Source: Clostridium sp. (lineage in GTDB: Bacteria; Bacillota; Clostridia; Lachnospirales; Lachnospiraceae). Taken from it: a stretch of DNA of 64,000 bases. Of the stretch, positions 40,501-49,930 are shown one piece after another. Position 1 is the first letter of the stretch. Each line of letters opens with the position of its first letter. The translations under genes were made by a program, and so were the position numbers. The stretch covers positions 124,001 through 188,000 of the forward strand of contig JAETQD010000003.1 in the NCBI GenBank assembly GCA_021770825.1. Direction: 5' to 3'. The notes beneath the pieces were generated by a model that had not been told where the DNA came from, made no database searches, and was given only the letters and a program-made list of their open reading frames with translations.

Positions 40501-41910
40501 ATGAAGAAAAACATGACTCAGGAGGAGCGGTATGTGATGATGACGGAGACTCCGGTTTCCAGGCTGATTCCCAGCCTGGCAGTGCCCACCATCATCAGTA
40601 TGCTGGTGACGTCCATCTACAACATGGCAGATACCTTTTTCGTAAGCCAGATCAATACCAGCGCCTCCGCAGCCGTGGGTATTATTTACTCCCTGATGGC
40701 CATGATTCAGGCCATAGGCTTTACCCTGGGAATGGGTGCAGGAAATTTTATTTCCAGAAGTCTGGGAAAAAAGGATGAGGAAACAGCAGTCCGCACGGCG
40801 GCAACGGCCTTTTATACGGCGGTTTCCGTGGGAATTCTCATGGCCGTCACAGGCATTTTGGGTCTGGATAAGCTGGTCCATATGCTGGGCGCCACAGAAA
40901 CCATCGCGCCCTACGCCAGGGACTATGCCGGATATATTCTTCTGGGAGCGCCTGTGATGACCGGCTCCTTTGTAATGAATAATCTTCTGCGTTCTCAGGG
41001 CTTTGCTTTTTACTCCATGCTGGGAATTACCACAGGCGGTATTTTAAATATGATTCTGGATCCGATTTTCATTTTCGGGTTTGACCTTGGAATTTCCGGA
41101 GCGGCTCTGGCCACGGTTTTAAGCCAGTGCATCAGCTTTGGAATCCTGTTTTTCCAGTGCAATTTCAGAAAGGGCTGTATCCGGCTGCGTATCAGCAAGT
41201 TTACGCCCACCTGGAAGATCTACGGGGAAATTCTCCACGCGGGAATCCCCTCCCTTTGCCGCCAGGGCCTTGCCAGTGCGGCGGCGGTGGTCCTCAATGT
41301 GGCGGCCAATCCCTTTGGAGATGCGGCCATCGCAGCCATGTCCATCGTGACCAGATATATGATGTTCATAAACTCTGCCTTAATCGGTTTCGGACAGGGC
41401 TTCCAGCCGGTGTGCGGCTTCAACTTCGGCGCCAAACGGTTTGACCGGGTGCTGGAGTCCTTCTGGTTCTGCTTAAAGGTGGCCTTGGTTCTCCTCACCA
41501 CCCTGGGAGCCATAAGCTTTCTGGGAGCGGAGACCATTATGGAGCTGTTCCGGAAAGGCGACCGGGAGGTTATTGAAATCGGAACCTGGGCTCTGCGGTT
41601 CCAGTGTCTGACCATGCCCCTCCAGGCCTGGATTATCATGTCCAACATGCTGACCCAGTCCATCGGCTACGGTTTTCGGGCTTCCATTGTGGCAGCGGGA
41701 CGCCAGGGAATCTTTTTTATCCCGGCCCTTTTGGTGCTGCCGAAGGTCTTTGGTATCTTCGGACTTCAGATCTCCCAGACAACGGCAGACGTGTGTACTG
41801 CAGTGATGGCTGCGGTGATCGTTCTTGGTATATTAAAAGAGCTGAAAGAAAAAGATGAAGAAATGAAAAATTTATCGAAAAAAACTATGGACGAATCAGG
41901 GATTTTGTGA
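40501..41910 (+). CDS. MATE-family efflux transporter 2
   Basis: This 469-residue 12-helix MATE protein is of the MepA/NorM-like type: SLAVPTIISMLVTSIYNMADTFFVSQI, GMGAGNFISRSLGKKDEE and GFGQGFQPVCGFNFGAKRFDRV. GGAGG precedes the ATG. It differs clearly from its upstream neighbour, so the pair is not a recent duplication; the two are probably cotranscribed. The C-terminal 25 residues are charged and unlike the family core. Confidence 0.92.
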   Translation: MKKNMTQEERYVMMTETPVSRLIPSLAVPTIISMLVTSIYNMADTFFVSQINTSASAAVGIIYSLMAMIQAIGFTLGMGAGNFISRSLGKKDEETAVRTAATAFYTAVSVGILMAVTGILGLDKLVHMLGATETIAPYARDYAGYILLGAPVMTGSFVMNNLLRSQGFAFYSMLGITTGGILNMILDPIFIFGFDLGISGAALATVLSQCISFGILFFQCNFRKGCIRLRISKFTPTWKIYGEILHAGIPSLCRQGLASAAAVVLNVAANPFGDAAIAAMSIVTRYMMFINSALIGFGQGFQPVCGFNFGAKRFDRVLESFWFCLKVALVLLTTLGAISFLGAETIMELFRKGDREVIEIGTWALRFQCLTMPLQAWIIMSNMLTQSIGYGFRASIVAAGRQGIFFIPALLVLPKVFGIFGLQISQTTADVCTAVMAAVIVLGILKELKEKDEEMKNLSKKTMDESGIL

Positions 41911-41979
41911 GAGAATGTAGAAAGAATGATGTGATTTTTTTAACAAGGAAATCCTCTATATTTTGAAAGGAGTCTTAAC

Positions 41980-42672
41980 ATGATTTATTCACACGAAGTA
42001 GAGAAAATGTGTACAGTTGCTCAGGGCGTTAACCATGGCGCCGCTCCGATTCCGGAGGAAGCAAAGTGGGTACAGTCCAAGGAGATCAAAGACATTTCCG
42101 GTCTGACCCATGGTATCGGCTGGTGTGCTCCACAGCAGGGTGCATGTAAGCTGACTCTGAATGTAAAGGAAGGAATTATCCAGGAAGCCCTGGTTGAGAC
42201 CATCGGATGTTCCGGTATGACCCATTCCGCAGCTATGGCAGCAGAAATTCTTCCGGGAAGAACTGTTTTAGAGGCTCTGAATACAGACCTTGTTTGTGAT
42301 GCCATCAATACAGCCATGAGAGAGCTGTTCCTCCAGATCGTTTACGGAAGAACCCAGAGTGCATTCTCCGAGGATGGTCTTCCCATCGGTGCAGGTCTGG
42401 AAGACCTTGGTAAGGGACTTCGTTCCCAGGTTGGTACCATGTACGGAACCTTAAAGAAAGGTCCCCGCTATCTGGAAATGGCAGAGGGCTATGTAACCGG
42501 AATCGCCCTTGACGCAGAGGACCAGATCATCGGCTACCAGTTCGTGAACCTTGGAAAGATGACCGATTTCATCAAGAAAGGCGACGATCCCAACACTGCA
42601 TACGAGAAAGCAAAAGGACAGTACGGCCGCGTTGCTGATGCTGTAAAGATCATCGACCCGAGACAGGAGTAA
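41980..42672 (+). CDS. Fe-S cluster scaffold-like protein, partner of GGGtGRT protein
   Basis: This 230-residue protein has a NifU/IscU-like core: WCAPQQGACKLTLNV and VETIGCSGMTHSAAMAAEILPGRTVLEAL, with three conserved Cys. GAAAGGAG precedes the ATG. It sits 33 bases before the GGGtGRT gene, a pairing I know from many Clostridia. It may hold a cluster for its partner, but the biochemical role of the pair is not established. Confidence 0.75.
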   Translation: MIYSHEVEKMCTVAQGVNHGAAPIPEEAKWVQSKEIKDISGLTHGIGWCAPQQGACKLTLNVKEGIIQEALVETIGCSGMTHSAAMAAEILPGRTVLEALNTDLVCDAINTAMRELFLQIVYGRTQSAFSEDGLPIGAGLEDLGKGLRSQVGTMYGTLKKGPRYLEMAEGYVTGIALDAEDQIIGYQFVNLGKMTDFIKKGDDPNTAYEKAKGQYGRVADAVKIIDPRQE

Positions 42673-42705
42673 AGCAAGAGTCATTATTTAGGAGGAAATA
42701 GTATC

Positions 42706-43725
42706 ATGGCATTATTTGAATCATATGAGAGAAGAATTGATAAGATCAATTCCGTATTAAACAGCTATGGAATTGCTTCCATCGAAGAGGCTGAAAAAAT
42801 CACAAAAGATGCAGGCTTAAACGTATATGACCAGGTTAAGAAAATCCAGCCCATCTGCTTTGAGAACGCATGCTGGGCTTACACCGTAGGCGCAGCAATC
42901 GCCATCAAGAAGAACTGCCGCAGAGCCGCAGACGCTGCCGCAGCTATCGGCGAGGGCCTTCAGGCTTTCTGTATCCCGGGTTCCGTTGCTGACCAGAGAA
43001 AGGTTGGTCTTGGACATGGTAACCTTGGAAAGATGCTTCTGGAAGAGGATACTGACTGCTTCTGCTTTTTAGCAGGTCATGAGTCCTTTGCAGCCGCTGA
43101 GGGCGCTATCGGTATCGCAGAGAAGGCAAACAAGGTTCGTAAGAAACCGCTCCGCGTTATCTTAAACGGTCTTGGAAAGGATGCTGCACAGGTAATTTCC
43201 CGTATCAACGGCTTTACATATGTTGAGACAAAGATGAACTACTACACAGGCGAGGTGGAGGAAGTGTTCCGTAAGTGCTACTCCACAGACCCGGAGAGCC
43301 CCCGTGCAAAGGTAAACTGCTATGGCGCCAACGATGTAACCGAGGGCGTTGCCATCATGTGGAAAGAGGGCGTTGATGTTTCCATCACCGGAAACTCCAC
43401 CAACCCCACACGTTTCCAGCATCCCGTAGCAGGAACTTATAAGAAGGAATGCGTAGAGAAAGGCAAGAAGTACTTCTCCGTAGCTTCCGGCGGCGGCACA
43501 GGCCGTACCCTTCATCCCGATAATATGGCAGCAGGTCCGGCTTCCTATGGTATGACCGATACCATGGGCCGTATGCACTCCGATGCCCAGTTCGCAGGTT
43601 CTTCTTCCGTTCCGGCCCACGTAGAGATGATGGGTCTCATCGGAATGGGAAATAACCCCATGGTAGGTGCCACTGTGGCTGTTGCCGTTAGTGTGCAGCA
43701 GGCTGCTGATGAAGGCAAGTTCTAA
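42706..43725 (+). CDS. GGGtGRT protein
   Basis: This 339-residue protein carries the signature for which its family is named, SVASGGGTGRTLHPDNMAAG (residues about 262-281). Other conserved parts are GFTYVETKMNYYTGEVEEVFRK, ANDVTEGVAIMWKEGVDVSITGNSTNP and the C-terminal GMGNNPMVGATVAVAV. The fold and function are unknown. AGGAGG precedes the ATG. It is cotranscribed with the scaffold-like gene upstream. Confidence 0.88.
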   Translation: MALFESYERRIDKINSVLNSYGIASIEEAEKITKDAGLNVYDQVKKIQPICFENACWAYTVGAAIAIKKNCRRAADAAAAIGEGLQAFCIPGSVADQRKVGLGHGNLGKMLLEEDTDCFCFLAGHESFAAAEGAIGIAEKANKVRKKPLRVILNGLGKDAAQVISRINGFTYVETKMNYYTGEVEEVFRKCYSTDPESPRAKVNCYGANDVTEGVAIMWKEGVDVSITGNSTNPTRFQHPVAGTYKKECVEKGKKYFSVASGGGTGRTLHPDNMAAGPASYGMTDTMGRMHSDAQFAGSSSVPAHVEMMGLIGMGNNPMVGATVAVAVSVQQAADEGKF

Positions 43726-43750
43726 AGGTAAGAGAATTTATTCATAGGAT

Positions 43751-43785
43751 GGGGGAGCGTCTGCCATGGCGCCCCCTCATTTTAT
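43751..43785 (+). terminator. Terminator after GGGtGRT gene
   Basis: GGGGGaGCG (43751-43759) pairs with CGCCCCC near 43770-43776, followed by TCATTTTAT. The stem lies 25 bp after the stop. Confidence 0.65.
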
Positions 43786-43817
43786 ATGGCCCACAGGAAG
43801 AACAGGAGGCAAAACAT

Positions 43818-44132
43818 ATGGTTCACAGTCTGATTCCCATGTCGGTGGATATTAAGGTGAAGAAGTTTGAGGAGCCTGCCAGGCTCATCAACTGCATGGA
43901 GCTGACGGCAGCCCTGGGGATGGCATGCCGCCAGGCAGGAGAAGAGCTTATGATGGCCCAGGCCGGCATGGTGCTTAAAGAATACCGGGATCTGGTGTTG
44001 GAAAAGATCGGAGACAATCCCAGGGTGGATGAAAAACTGCTTTCTGTGATACGAAACTATATTTTCAAGTCCGGAGAGACCGTGGATGAGGATTCTTTGG
44101 TGACCCTGAAGCTGGGATATGAATTTTCTTAG
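43818..44132 (+). CDS. Conserved hypothetical protein
   Basis: This 104-residue soluble protein (MVHSLIPMSVDIKVKKFEE) is mostly helical, with two Cys and many Met in LINCMELTAALGMACRQAGEELMMAQAGM. The ATG at 43818 has AGGAGG 8 bases upstream; the longer frame from 43749 lies across the terminator and has none. I do not recognise the family. Confidence 0.6.
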   Translation: MVHSLIPMSVDIKVKKFEEPARLINCMELTAALGMACRQAGEELMMAQAGMVLKEYRDLVLEKIGDNPRVDEKLLSVIRNYIFKSGETVDEDSLVTLKLGYEFS

Positions 44133-44180
44133 GTTTTTTGCAAAATGGGAGATTTTACACTTTCTTTTTTCAGGGAGGTG

Positions 44181-44189
44181 TGATACAAT
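44181..44189 (+). promoter_or_regulatory. Extended -10 promoter before the lysine riboswitch
   Basis: TGA-TACAAT (44181-44189) is an extended -10 element, with TTTCTT 17 bases upstream as a weak -35. Transcription would begin near 44196, before the riboswitch aptamer. Confidence 0.5.
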
Positions 44190-44233
44190 AGCACACACAA
44201 ACAAAAGGACTTCTGCAAACGAAGCAGAGAATT

Positions 44234-44400
44234 GATAGGATAGAGGTGCGGAATTCAAAAGTACTGCAGCCCACAGGCTGGACCGCCGGGATGCAGGAAA
44301 GGGGAAACCGCCGAAGGATTTTTGTCCGGTCCGGGACAGGGATTCTGGGACAGCGCAGAATATGCGCTGGACTGTCACGAAACGTGGAGCGCTATCTTGT
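44234..44400 (+). promoter_or_regulatory. Lysine riboswitch (L box)
   Basis: The conserved L-box elements occur in order: GATAGAGGTGCG (44239-44250), AAAGTAC, GGAAAGGGGAAACCGCCGAAG, GATTCTGGGACAG, GGACTGTCAC and GTGGAGCGCTATC, closing at about 44396. GATAG and CTATC form the base of P1. L boxes bind lysine and shut off lysine synthesis or uptake genes. The terminator that follows completes a transcriptional off-switch. Confidence 0.9.
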
Positions 44401-44436
44401 GCTGTTGGTTGGCTTACTGTGTTTTTCTGAATTTAC

Positions 44437-44486
44437 ACCACAAACGCGTTTTCCGTCAGGGACTGTCGTTTGTGGTATTTTTGTTT
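44437..44486 (+). terminator. Riboswitch expression-platform terminator
   Basis: ACCACAAACG (44437-44446) pairs with CGTTTGTGGT (44467-44476), followed by ATTTTTGTTT. It lies between the lysine aptamer and the transporter gene and would form when lysine is bound. Confidence 0.85.
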
Positions 44487-44511
44487 GAAAAAAGAAAGGA
44501 AGTAAGAGAAC

Positions 44512-46134
44512 ATGTACAGCAGAAAAAGAAAAGGGCTTCTTCTCGTAAGCCTGGCACTGATGTTTGTGATGGCCTTTGCCATGACAGCATTTGGAGCGGA
44601 GGAAGAAGCAGAGTATGTGCCGGCTGTGTATTCCACCTTCTGGGCCCTGGTACCTCCGATTGTGGCCATCGGTTTGGCACTGATCACTAAGGAGGTATAC
44701 AGCTCCCTGTTTGTGGGAATTTTAATGGGAGGCATTCTGTATTCCGGCCTGAATTTTGAAATGACCATTGTCCACATTTTTGAGGACGGCATCATCGGGG
44801 TTCTGTCCGACAGCTACAATGTGGGTATCCTGGTGTTCCTGGTGATTTTGGGAGCCATGGTAAGTCTGATGAATAAGGCAGGCGGTTCTGCGGCCTTCGG
44901 CCAGTTTGCCGCCAGCAAAATTCACAGCCGTGTGGGAGCACAGCTTGCAACGGTGCTTCTGGGCGTTCTGATTTTCATTGACGACTATTTCAACTGCCTG
45001 ACCGTGGGAAGTGTCATGCGTCCGGTAACCGACAAGTTCAACGTATCCCGCGCGAAACTGGCCTACCTGATCGATGCAACGGCAGCTCCTGTCTGCATCA
45101 TCGCTCCGATTTCCTCCTGGGCGGCAGCCGTAACCGGATTTGTGGAGGGCGAAGACGGATTCTCCATTTTCATCCGCGCCATTCCCTATAACTTCTATGC
45201 CCTTTTAACCATCGTGATGATGATTGGCATGGTGGTCATGAAGGTGGAATTCGGCTCTATGAAGACCCATGAGAAAAATGCAGTGAAGGGTGATCTCTAC
45301 ACCACACCGGGCCGTCCCTACGATTATGCCAAGGACGAGCACGTGGTGGCCCGCGGAAAGGTGATGGACCTTTTAATTCCCATCATTTCCCTGATCATCT
45401 GCTGCGTGATCGGTATGCTGTATACAGGCGGATTTTTCTCAGGAACCGATTTCGTGACGGCATTTTCCGAGAGCGATGCCTCTCTGGGACTGACTCTGGG
45501 AAGCTTTTTCGGTCTGGTAATTACCATCGGGCTCTACCAGCTCCGGAGAGTTTTAAGCTTCAGTGACTGCATGGCCTGCATTCCGGAGGGCTTTAAGGCC
45601 ATGGTTCCGGCCATCCTGATTCTTACCTTTGCCTGGACCTTAAAGTCCATGACCGACAGCCTGGGCGCCGATGTGTATGTGGCATCCCTGGTGGCCTCCA
45701 GTGCAAAAGGACTTTTGAATTTCCTTCCGGCCATTATCTTCGTGGTGGGCTGCCTTTTAGCCTTCGCCACCGGAACCTCCTGGGGTACCTTTGGTATCTT
45801 AATCCCCATCGTGGTTGCCGTATTTGAAAACAGCAACCCGCAGCTCATGATTATTTCCATCTCTGCCTGCATGGCAGGCGCTGTGTGCGGAGACCATTGT
45901 TCTCCCATTTCCGACACCACAATCATGGCTTCGGCAGGCGCCCAGTGCGAGCACGTGAACCACGTAATGACCCAGCTTCCCTATGCGGTGACGGCGGCTG
46001 CCATTTCCTTTGTCACATACATTGTGGCGGGCTTTGTGCAGACTGCATGGATTGCCCTTCCTGTTGGAATCGTTCTGATGATCGGGGCGCTGGTTATAAT
46101 CAAACTGTTGGGAAATACCGTTACAGAGTCGTAA
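44512..46134 (+). CDS. lysW: NhaC-family transporter, probable lysine transporter LysW
   Basis: This 540-residue membrane protein has a signal-like first helix and about 12 further helices, with NhaC-family motifs: GALVSLMNKAGGSAAFG-like (GAMVSLMNKAGGSAAF), FIDDYFNCLTVGSVMRP, LIDATAAPVCIIAPISSWAA and AGAVCGDHCSPISDTTIMASAGA. NhaC-type proteins include Na+/H+ antiporters, but those controlled by lysine riboswitches are predicted lysine importers (LysW). The riboswitch directly upstream therefore decides the call. AAAGGAAG precedes the ATG. Confidence 0.8.
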   Translation: MYSRKRKGLLLVSLALMFVMAFAMTAFGAEEEAEYVPAVYSTFWALVPPIVAIGLALITKEVYSSLFVGILMGGILYSGLNFEMTIVHIFEDGIIGVLSDSYNVGILVFLVILGAMVSLMNKAGGSAAFGQFAASKIHSRVGAQLATVLLGVLIFIDDYFNCLTVGSVMRPVTDKFNVSRAKLAYLIDATAAPVCIIAPISSWAAAVTGFVEGEDGFSIFIRAIPYNFYALLTIVMMIGMVVMKVEFGSMKTHEKNAVKGDLYTTPGRPYDYAKDEHVVARGKVMDLLIPIISLIICCVIGMLYTGGFFSGTDFVTAFSESDASLGLTLGSFFGLVITIGLYQLRRVLSFSDCMACIPEGFKAMVPAILILTFAWTLKSMTDSLGADVYVASLVASSAKGLLNFLPAIIFVVGCLLAFATGTSWGTFGILIPIVVAVFENSNPQLMIISISACMAGAVCGDHCSPISDTTIMASAGAQCEHVNHVMTQLPYAVTAAAISFVTYIVAGFVQTAWIALPVGIVLMIGALVIIKLLGNTVTES

Positions 46135-46146
46135 CGGTTTCATAAG

Positions 46147-46186
46147 AAAAGGGCCTGCCCGGGTGAATTGCCTGGCAGGTCCTTTT
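46147..46186. terminator. Bidirectional terminator between lysW and ABC exporter
   Basis: AAAAGGGCCTGCC (46147-46159) and GGCAGGTCCTTTT (46174-46186) form a stem with a single G-T pair and flanking T/A runs, in the gap between convergent genes. Confidence 0.85.
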
Positions 46187-46197
46187 TTCGCGGGATT

Positions 46198-47934
46198 TTA
46201 TTCCAGTCCCTCAAACTGCATTTCATAATATTTGGCGTACAGGCCGCCCTTTGCCAAAAGATCGCTGTGGGTGCCGCGCTCGGAAATATTCTGGTCGTTG
46301 ATGACAATGATTTCATCCGCGTTCCGGATGGTGGAGAGGCGGTGGGCGATGGTGATGGTGGTGCGGTTTTTGGAAAGCTCTTCCAGGCTCTTCTGGATAT
46401 GGCGTTCGCTTTCGTTATCCAGGGCGCTGGTGGCCTCATCGAGAATCAGAATCGGCGGGTTTTTAAGGAATACCCTGGCGATGGAGATTCGCTGCTTCTG
46501 GCCGCCGGAAAGTCTGGCGCCGCGCTCTCCCACGAAGGTGTCATAGCCATCGGGAAGCTCCATGATGAAGTCATGAATATTGGCCTTTTTGGCGGCTTCC
46601 ATGATTTCTTCGTCCGTTGCCTCCGGCTTTCCGTAGGCAATATTTTCACGGATGGTTCCGCCGAACAGATATACATCCTGCTGCACCAGTCCAATGGAGC
46701 TGCGGAGTGACTTTAAGGTGACATGGCGGATGTCCTTACCGTCAATGGTGATGGCTCCTTCTGCCACATCATAAAAGCGGGGCAGAAGAGAACAGATGGT
46801 GGTTTTTCCGCCGCCGGAGGGGCCCACCAAAGCGATGGACTTTCCGTGGGGAATCGTAAAGGAAACATCCGTGAGAACCGGCTCCCCGCTGTTGTAATAA
46901 AAGCTTACGTCCTTGTAAGCGATGTCTCCCTTCACATCCTTTAAATCCACAGCATCCGGTGCATCCACGATTTCCGGCTCCGTTTCCACAACGGCGAGGA
47001 AACGCTTGAAGCCTGTGAGACCTTTCTGAAGCATTTCCGTAAATTCCACCAGAATCTGAATGGGGCTGATGAAAATTCCGATGTAGAGGGCATACATGGC
47101 CAGATCTGCCGGTGCCATCTCCCCAACGGCAATCAGGTAGCCGCCAGCCACCAGAATGGTCATGTACATGATTCCCTGGAAAAACAGGGTTCCGGAGTGG
47201 AATTTACCCATGGCGCGGTAGTTGTTGTCACGGGAGCGGACGAAATTCTCATTGCTGTAATGGAACTTTTTCCGTTCGATGTCCTCATTGGCAAAGGACT
47301 GGACCACGCGGATTCCTGACAAAGTGTCCTGGAGTCTGGCGTTGATGTCGCCGATTTTTCTCCGGTTGTCCATGAAGGTCTCCTGCATGCTGGCGTTCTG
47401 CATGAAGCAGAAGACGACCATGAGAATCACCACAACGCCCAAAAGCAGAGCCAGTTTTCCGTTGATTAAAAAGAGGAAAACAAAGGAGCCGATGATTTTA
47501 ATGGAAGAAATAAACACGTTTTCCGGGCCATGGTGGGCGAATTCCGAGATTTCAAACAGATCGGAAACCAGTTTGCTCATCATCTGTCCCGTATTGTTTT
47601 TGTCATAGTAGGAGAAGGAGAGTTTTTCGTAATGGACAAAGAGCTCCTTTCTCATATCCCTCTCAATCCAGGTTCCCATCACATGTCCCTGATAGGTCAC
47701 ATAATATTTGCAGGCCGTCTGCAAAATATAAAGAATGAGAAGACCGGCAAGGAGAAGGCCAAGGGAATGGAAAATGGCTTCCTGATCTTTCGTGAACCAG
47801 TCGTTGGCAGCCCGCCTTAAAATCTGCGGAAAGGCCAAATCCACAGCACTGATAAAGGTGGCGCAAAGCAGGTCCAGAAAGAATACCTTTTTGTAAGGCT
47901 TATAATAGGCGGCAAATTTTTTCAGTACGTTCAT
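46198..47934 (-). CDS. ABC-type exporter, fused permease and ATPase
   Basis: This 578-residue protein joins a six-helix exporter domain (residues 1-310) to a nucleotide-binding domain with Walker A GPSGGGKTT, Q-loop LVQQDVYLFGG, signature LSGGQKQR, Walker B ILILDEATSALD and H-loop AHRLSTI. It would act as a homodimer, since no partner half is adjacent. The family covers lipid, peptide and drug exporters; the substrate is not evident. GGGAGGG precedes the ATG. Confidence 0.9.
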   Translation of the reverse strand: MNVLKKFAAYYKPYKKVFFLDLLCATFISAVDLAFPQILRRAANDWFTKDQEAIFHSLGLLLAGLLILYILQTACKYYVTYQGHVMGTWIERDMRKELFVHYEKLSFSYYDKNNTGQMMSKLVSDLFEISEFAHHGPENVFISSIKIIGSFVFLFLINGKLALLLGVVVILMVVFCFMQNASMQETFMDNRRKIGDINARLQDTLSGIRVVQSFANEDIERKKFHYSNENFVRSRDNNYRAMGKFHSGTLFFQGIMYMTILVAGGYLIAVGEMAPADLAMYALYIGIFISPIQILVEFTEMLQKGLTGFKRFLAVVETEPEIVDAPDAVDLKDVKGDIAYKDVSFYYNSGEPVLTDVSFTIPHGKSIALVGPSGGGKTTICSLLPRFYDVAEGAITIDGKDIRHVTLKSLRSSIGLVQQDVYLFGGTIRENIAYGKPEATDEEIMEAAKKANIHDFIMELPDGYDTFVGERGARLSGGQKQRISIARVFLKNPPILILDEATSALDNESERHIQKSLEELSKNRTTITIAHRLSTIRNADEIIVINDQNISERGTHSDLLAKGGLYAKYYEMQFEGLE

Positions 47935-48209
47935 AATCCCTCCCTGTATGTAACATTAGGTGCTGAAAGACACTTTTTTAATAATAACATGGAAAATCCA
48001 GGAAGTAAATAGGTGGAAAGGCAGGAAAAATGCGTAAATTCTGCCGCAGAAAATTATGGCCTGGGTAATGAAAATTTAATTGTTTTTTAAGAGATTAGGC
48101 GGAAGAATGTGGTATACTTATCCACGAAGAAAACAGACGCACGGAAAATTTTCGTGCCGTTTGCTGTTCCCTTTAGAACATATCCCTCTGAGAAAGGATT
48201 TTTAGAGAA
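47935..48209. other. Intergenic promoter region of the lysozyme gene
   Basis: This 275-bp AT-rich gap separates divergent genes. GGTATACT near 48110 could be a -10. A short hairpin GCACGGAAAATTTTCGTGC lies at about 48139-48157 in the likely leader. No gene is seen. Confidence 0.35.
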
Positions 48210-49256
48210 ATGCAAAATTTTAAATTTAACTGCAAACCGGTTGTACTTCCCCTCCTTGCCGCATGCCTTACCATGCAGCTTTCTGTCACTGCCTCTGCCG
48301 CCGTGAGTGCGTCCGAATCGGACATGAATAAAATCGGTCCCGGCTTTGAAGACGTTCAGGAAAACTCCCAAACTCCGGGGACTTCTGAGTCAATCCCGGC
48401 ATGGACCAAAGTCAACGGAGCCTACATAGACAACAACGGCAGCTCCATATCCGGAGCTATCCTCCGCGGAATCAGCGTTTCCAAATGGCAGGGCGACATT
48501 GACTGGAGCAAGGTGGCGCAGGACGACGTATCCTTTGCTTTTATCCGCATGGTCTCTTATGGCTATGAGGGCGGTTATACCATGGACGAATACTTTGAAA
48601 AGAATATCCGGGAAGCCAGGGCAAACGGCCTCCATGTCGCTCCCTATGTATACTTGCAGACGAAAACCGTTGAGGAAGCCAGGGAAGCTGCAAGATTTTC
48701 CGTTGAGACCGCAAAGAAATATGATATTACTTATCCCATCGCCGTGGATATCGAATCCAGCTACATCCTTGACCTCTCCACCCAGGAGCTGACGGATGTG
48801 GTCAACGCCTTCTGCCAGGTGATTGCAGAATCCGGCTATACTCCCATTGTATACAGCGATTACTCAAAATTCACCACAGAAATGGACACCGCCCAGATTC
48901 CCTATGAGATCTGGCTGGCCAGATACGGCGGCGACAACTATTACCCCAACCGTACCATATGGCAGTCTACCCAGGAAGGAACCGTAAGCGGAATAAGCGG
49001 CTATGTCTGCCTGGAATTTGCCTTTAAGGACTATGCACCCCAGTCTTCAGACACCGGATTGACTCCGGGCCAGTGGCAGAATGAAAACGGAATCTGGTAC
49101 TTTGTCAATGAAGGAAACCGCTACACAGGATGGGTGAAGCCGGATGGCAAATGGTATTATCTGGATCCGGCAAACGGCGGAGCCATGGTCTCCAATACAA
49201 CAATGGTCATTGACGGCGTATCCTACACCTTTGACGGAAGCGGAGTGATGCAGTAA
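48210..49256 (+). CDS. Secreted GH25 lysozyme with choline-binding-type repeats
   Basis: This 348-residue protein has a signal peptide (ending near SVTASAAVSA) and a glycoside hydrolase 25 domain (residues about 85-275): RGISVSKWQGDIDWSKV, FAFIRMVSYGYEGGYTMDEYFEKN, YPIAVDIESSY (catalytic acid/base region) and YEIWLARYGGDN. Two cell-wall-binding repeats follow (QNENGIWYFVNEGNRYTGWV and PDGKWYYLDPANGG). It would cleave peptidoglycan at the cell surface, in turnover or phage-like lysis. AAAGGA precedes the ATG. Confidence 0.9.
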   Translation: MQNFKFNCKPVVLPLLAACLTMQLSVTASAAVSASESDMNKIGPGFEDVQENSQTPGTSESIPAWTKVNGAYIDNNGSSISGAILRGISVSKWQGDIDWSKVAQDDVSFAFIRMVSYGYEGGYTMDEYFEKNIREARANGLHVAPYVYLQTKTVEEAREAARFSVETAKKYDITYPIAVDIESSYILDLSTQELTDVVNAFCQVIAESGYTPIVYSDYSKFTTEMDTAQIPYEIWLARYGGDNYYPNRTIWQSTQEGTVSGISGYVCLEFAFKDYAPQSSDTGLTPGQWQNENGIWYFVNEGNRYTGWVKPDGKWYYLDPANGGAMVSNTTMVIDGVSYTFDGSGVMQ

Positions 49257-49260
49257 ACGG

Positions 49261-49824
49261 TTACTCTTCCCAAGGAAGATTTACAAGTGTATATTCATGA
49301 TGGACAGCAGGCAGGAATTTTTCCAGAATGTCTGCTGTCTTTATTTTCATGCTGGTGGTGTTGATACAGGGATGGCAGCCGAAATATTCATCCTTTAACA
49401 CATCAGAATCAATTAGAAGCCGTACATGGTTCTCCGTATCATTGGCCAGTCCGAGGACACTGACGGATCCGGGAGTAATATGAAGGAAGGACTCCATATG
49501 TTCATCGTCTGCGAAGGAAAGTCTTGCGGAGTTGATCTGTTTAGACAGGTTCTTTGTCTTAAACTTCTTATTTCCCGGCATCAGCAGCAGATAAAAATTC
49601 GTTTTCTGTGCATTGCATAAAAACAGATTCTTGCAGATGTGAATTCCCAGGACCTCCTCCACGGCCAGACAGGATTCAATGGTGAAGGCAGCTTCGTGGT
49701 CCACACGGGTATAGGGAATCTTTAAGGAATCCAGCAGTTCATATGTTTTCAGCTCCTTTTGGAGACGGCCCTCTGTGTTTTTGGGAGCCCCCTCATATAC
49801 GGTTTTATCAACAAAAAAATCCAT
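49261..49824 (-). CDS. Prolyl-tRNA deacylase, ProX/YbaK type
   Basis: This 187-residue protein matches the free-standing editing domain related to the INS domain of prolyl-tRNA synthetase. It hydrolyses mischarged Ala- or Cys-tRNA(Pro). Conserved parts are IPYTRVDHEAAFTIESC, KNLFLCNAQKTNFYLLLMPGNKKF (with the catalytic Lys region), GSVSVLGLANDTENHVRLLID and FGCHPCINTTSMKI. It ends 4 bases after the convergent lysozyme stop. AAAGGA lies upstream of the ATG. Confidence 0.85.
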   Translation of the reverse strand: MDFFVDKTVYEGAPKNTEGRLQKELKTYELLDSLKIPYTRVDHEAAFTIESCLAVEEVLGIHICKNLFLCNAQKTNFYLLLMPGNKKFKTKNLSKQINSARLSFADDEHMESFLHITPGSVSVLGLANDTENHVRLLIDSDVLKDEYFGCHPCINTTSMKIKTADILEKFLPAVHHEYTLVNLPWEE

Positions 49825-49930
49825 GTATTCATATCCTTTCTAAAAATACTGGCGCTTTAACCAGAAAAAAGTTATAATCTACTATTATAAAGTATCGGGT
49901 AAAAAAATCAAGAATATGGAGATAAAGTTT

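Noticed and set aside
39126-41910. The two MATE genes as a recent tandem duplication
   Set aside because: Their protein sequences differ throughout, including the N-terminal signatures, so they are separate subfamilies.
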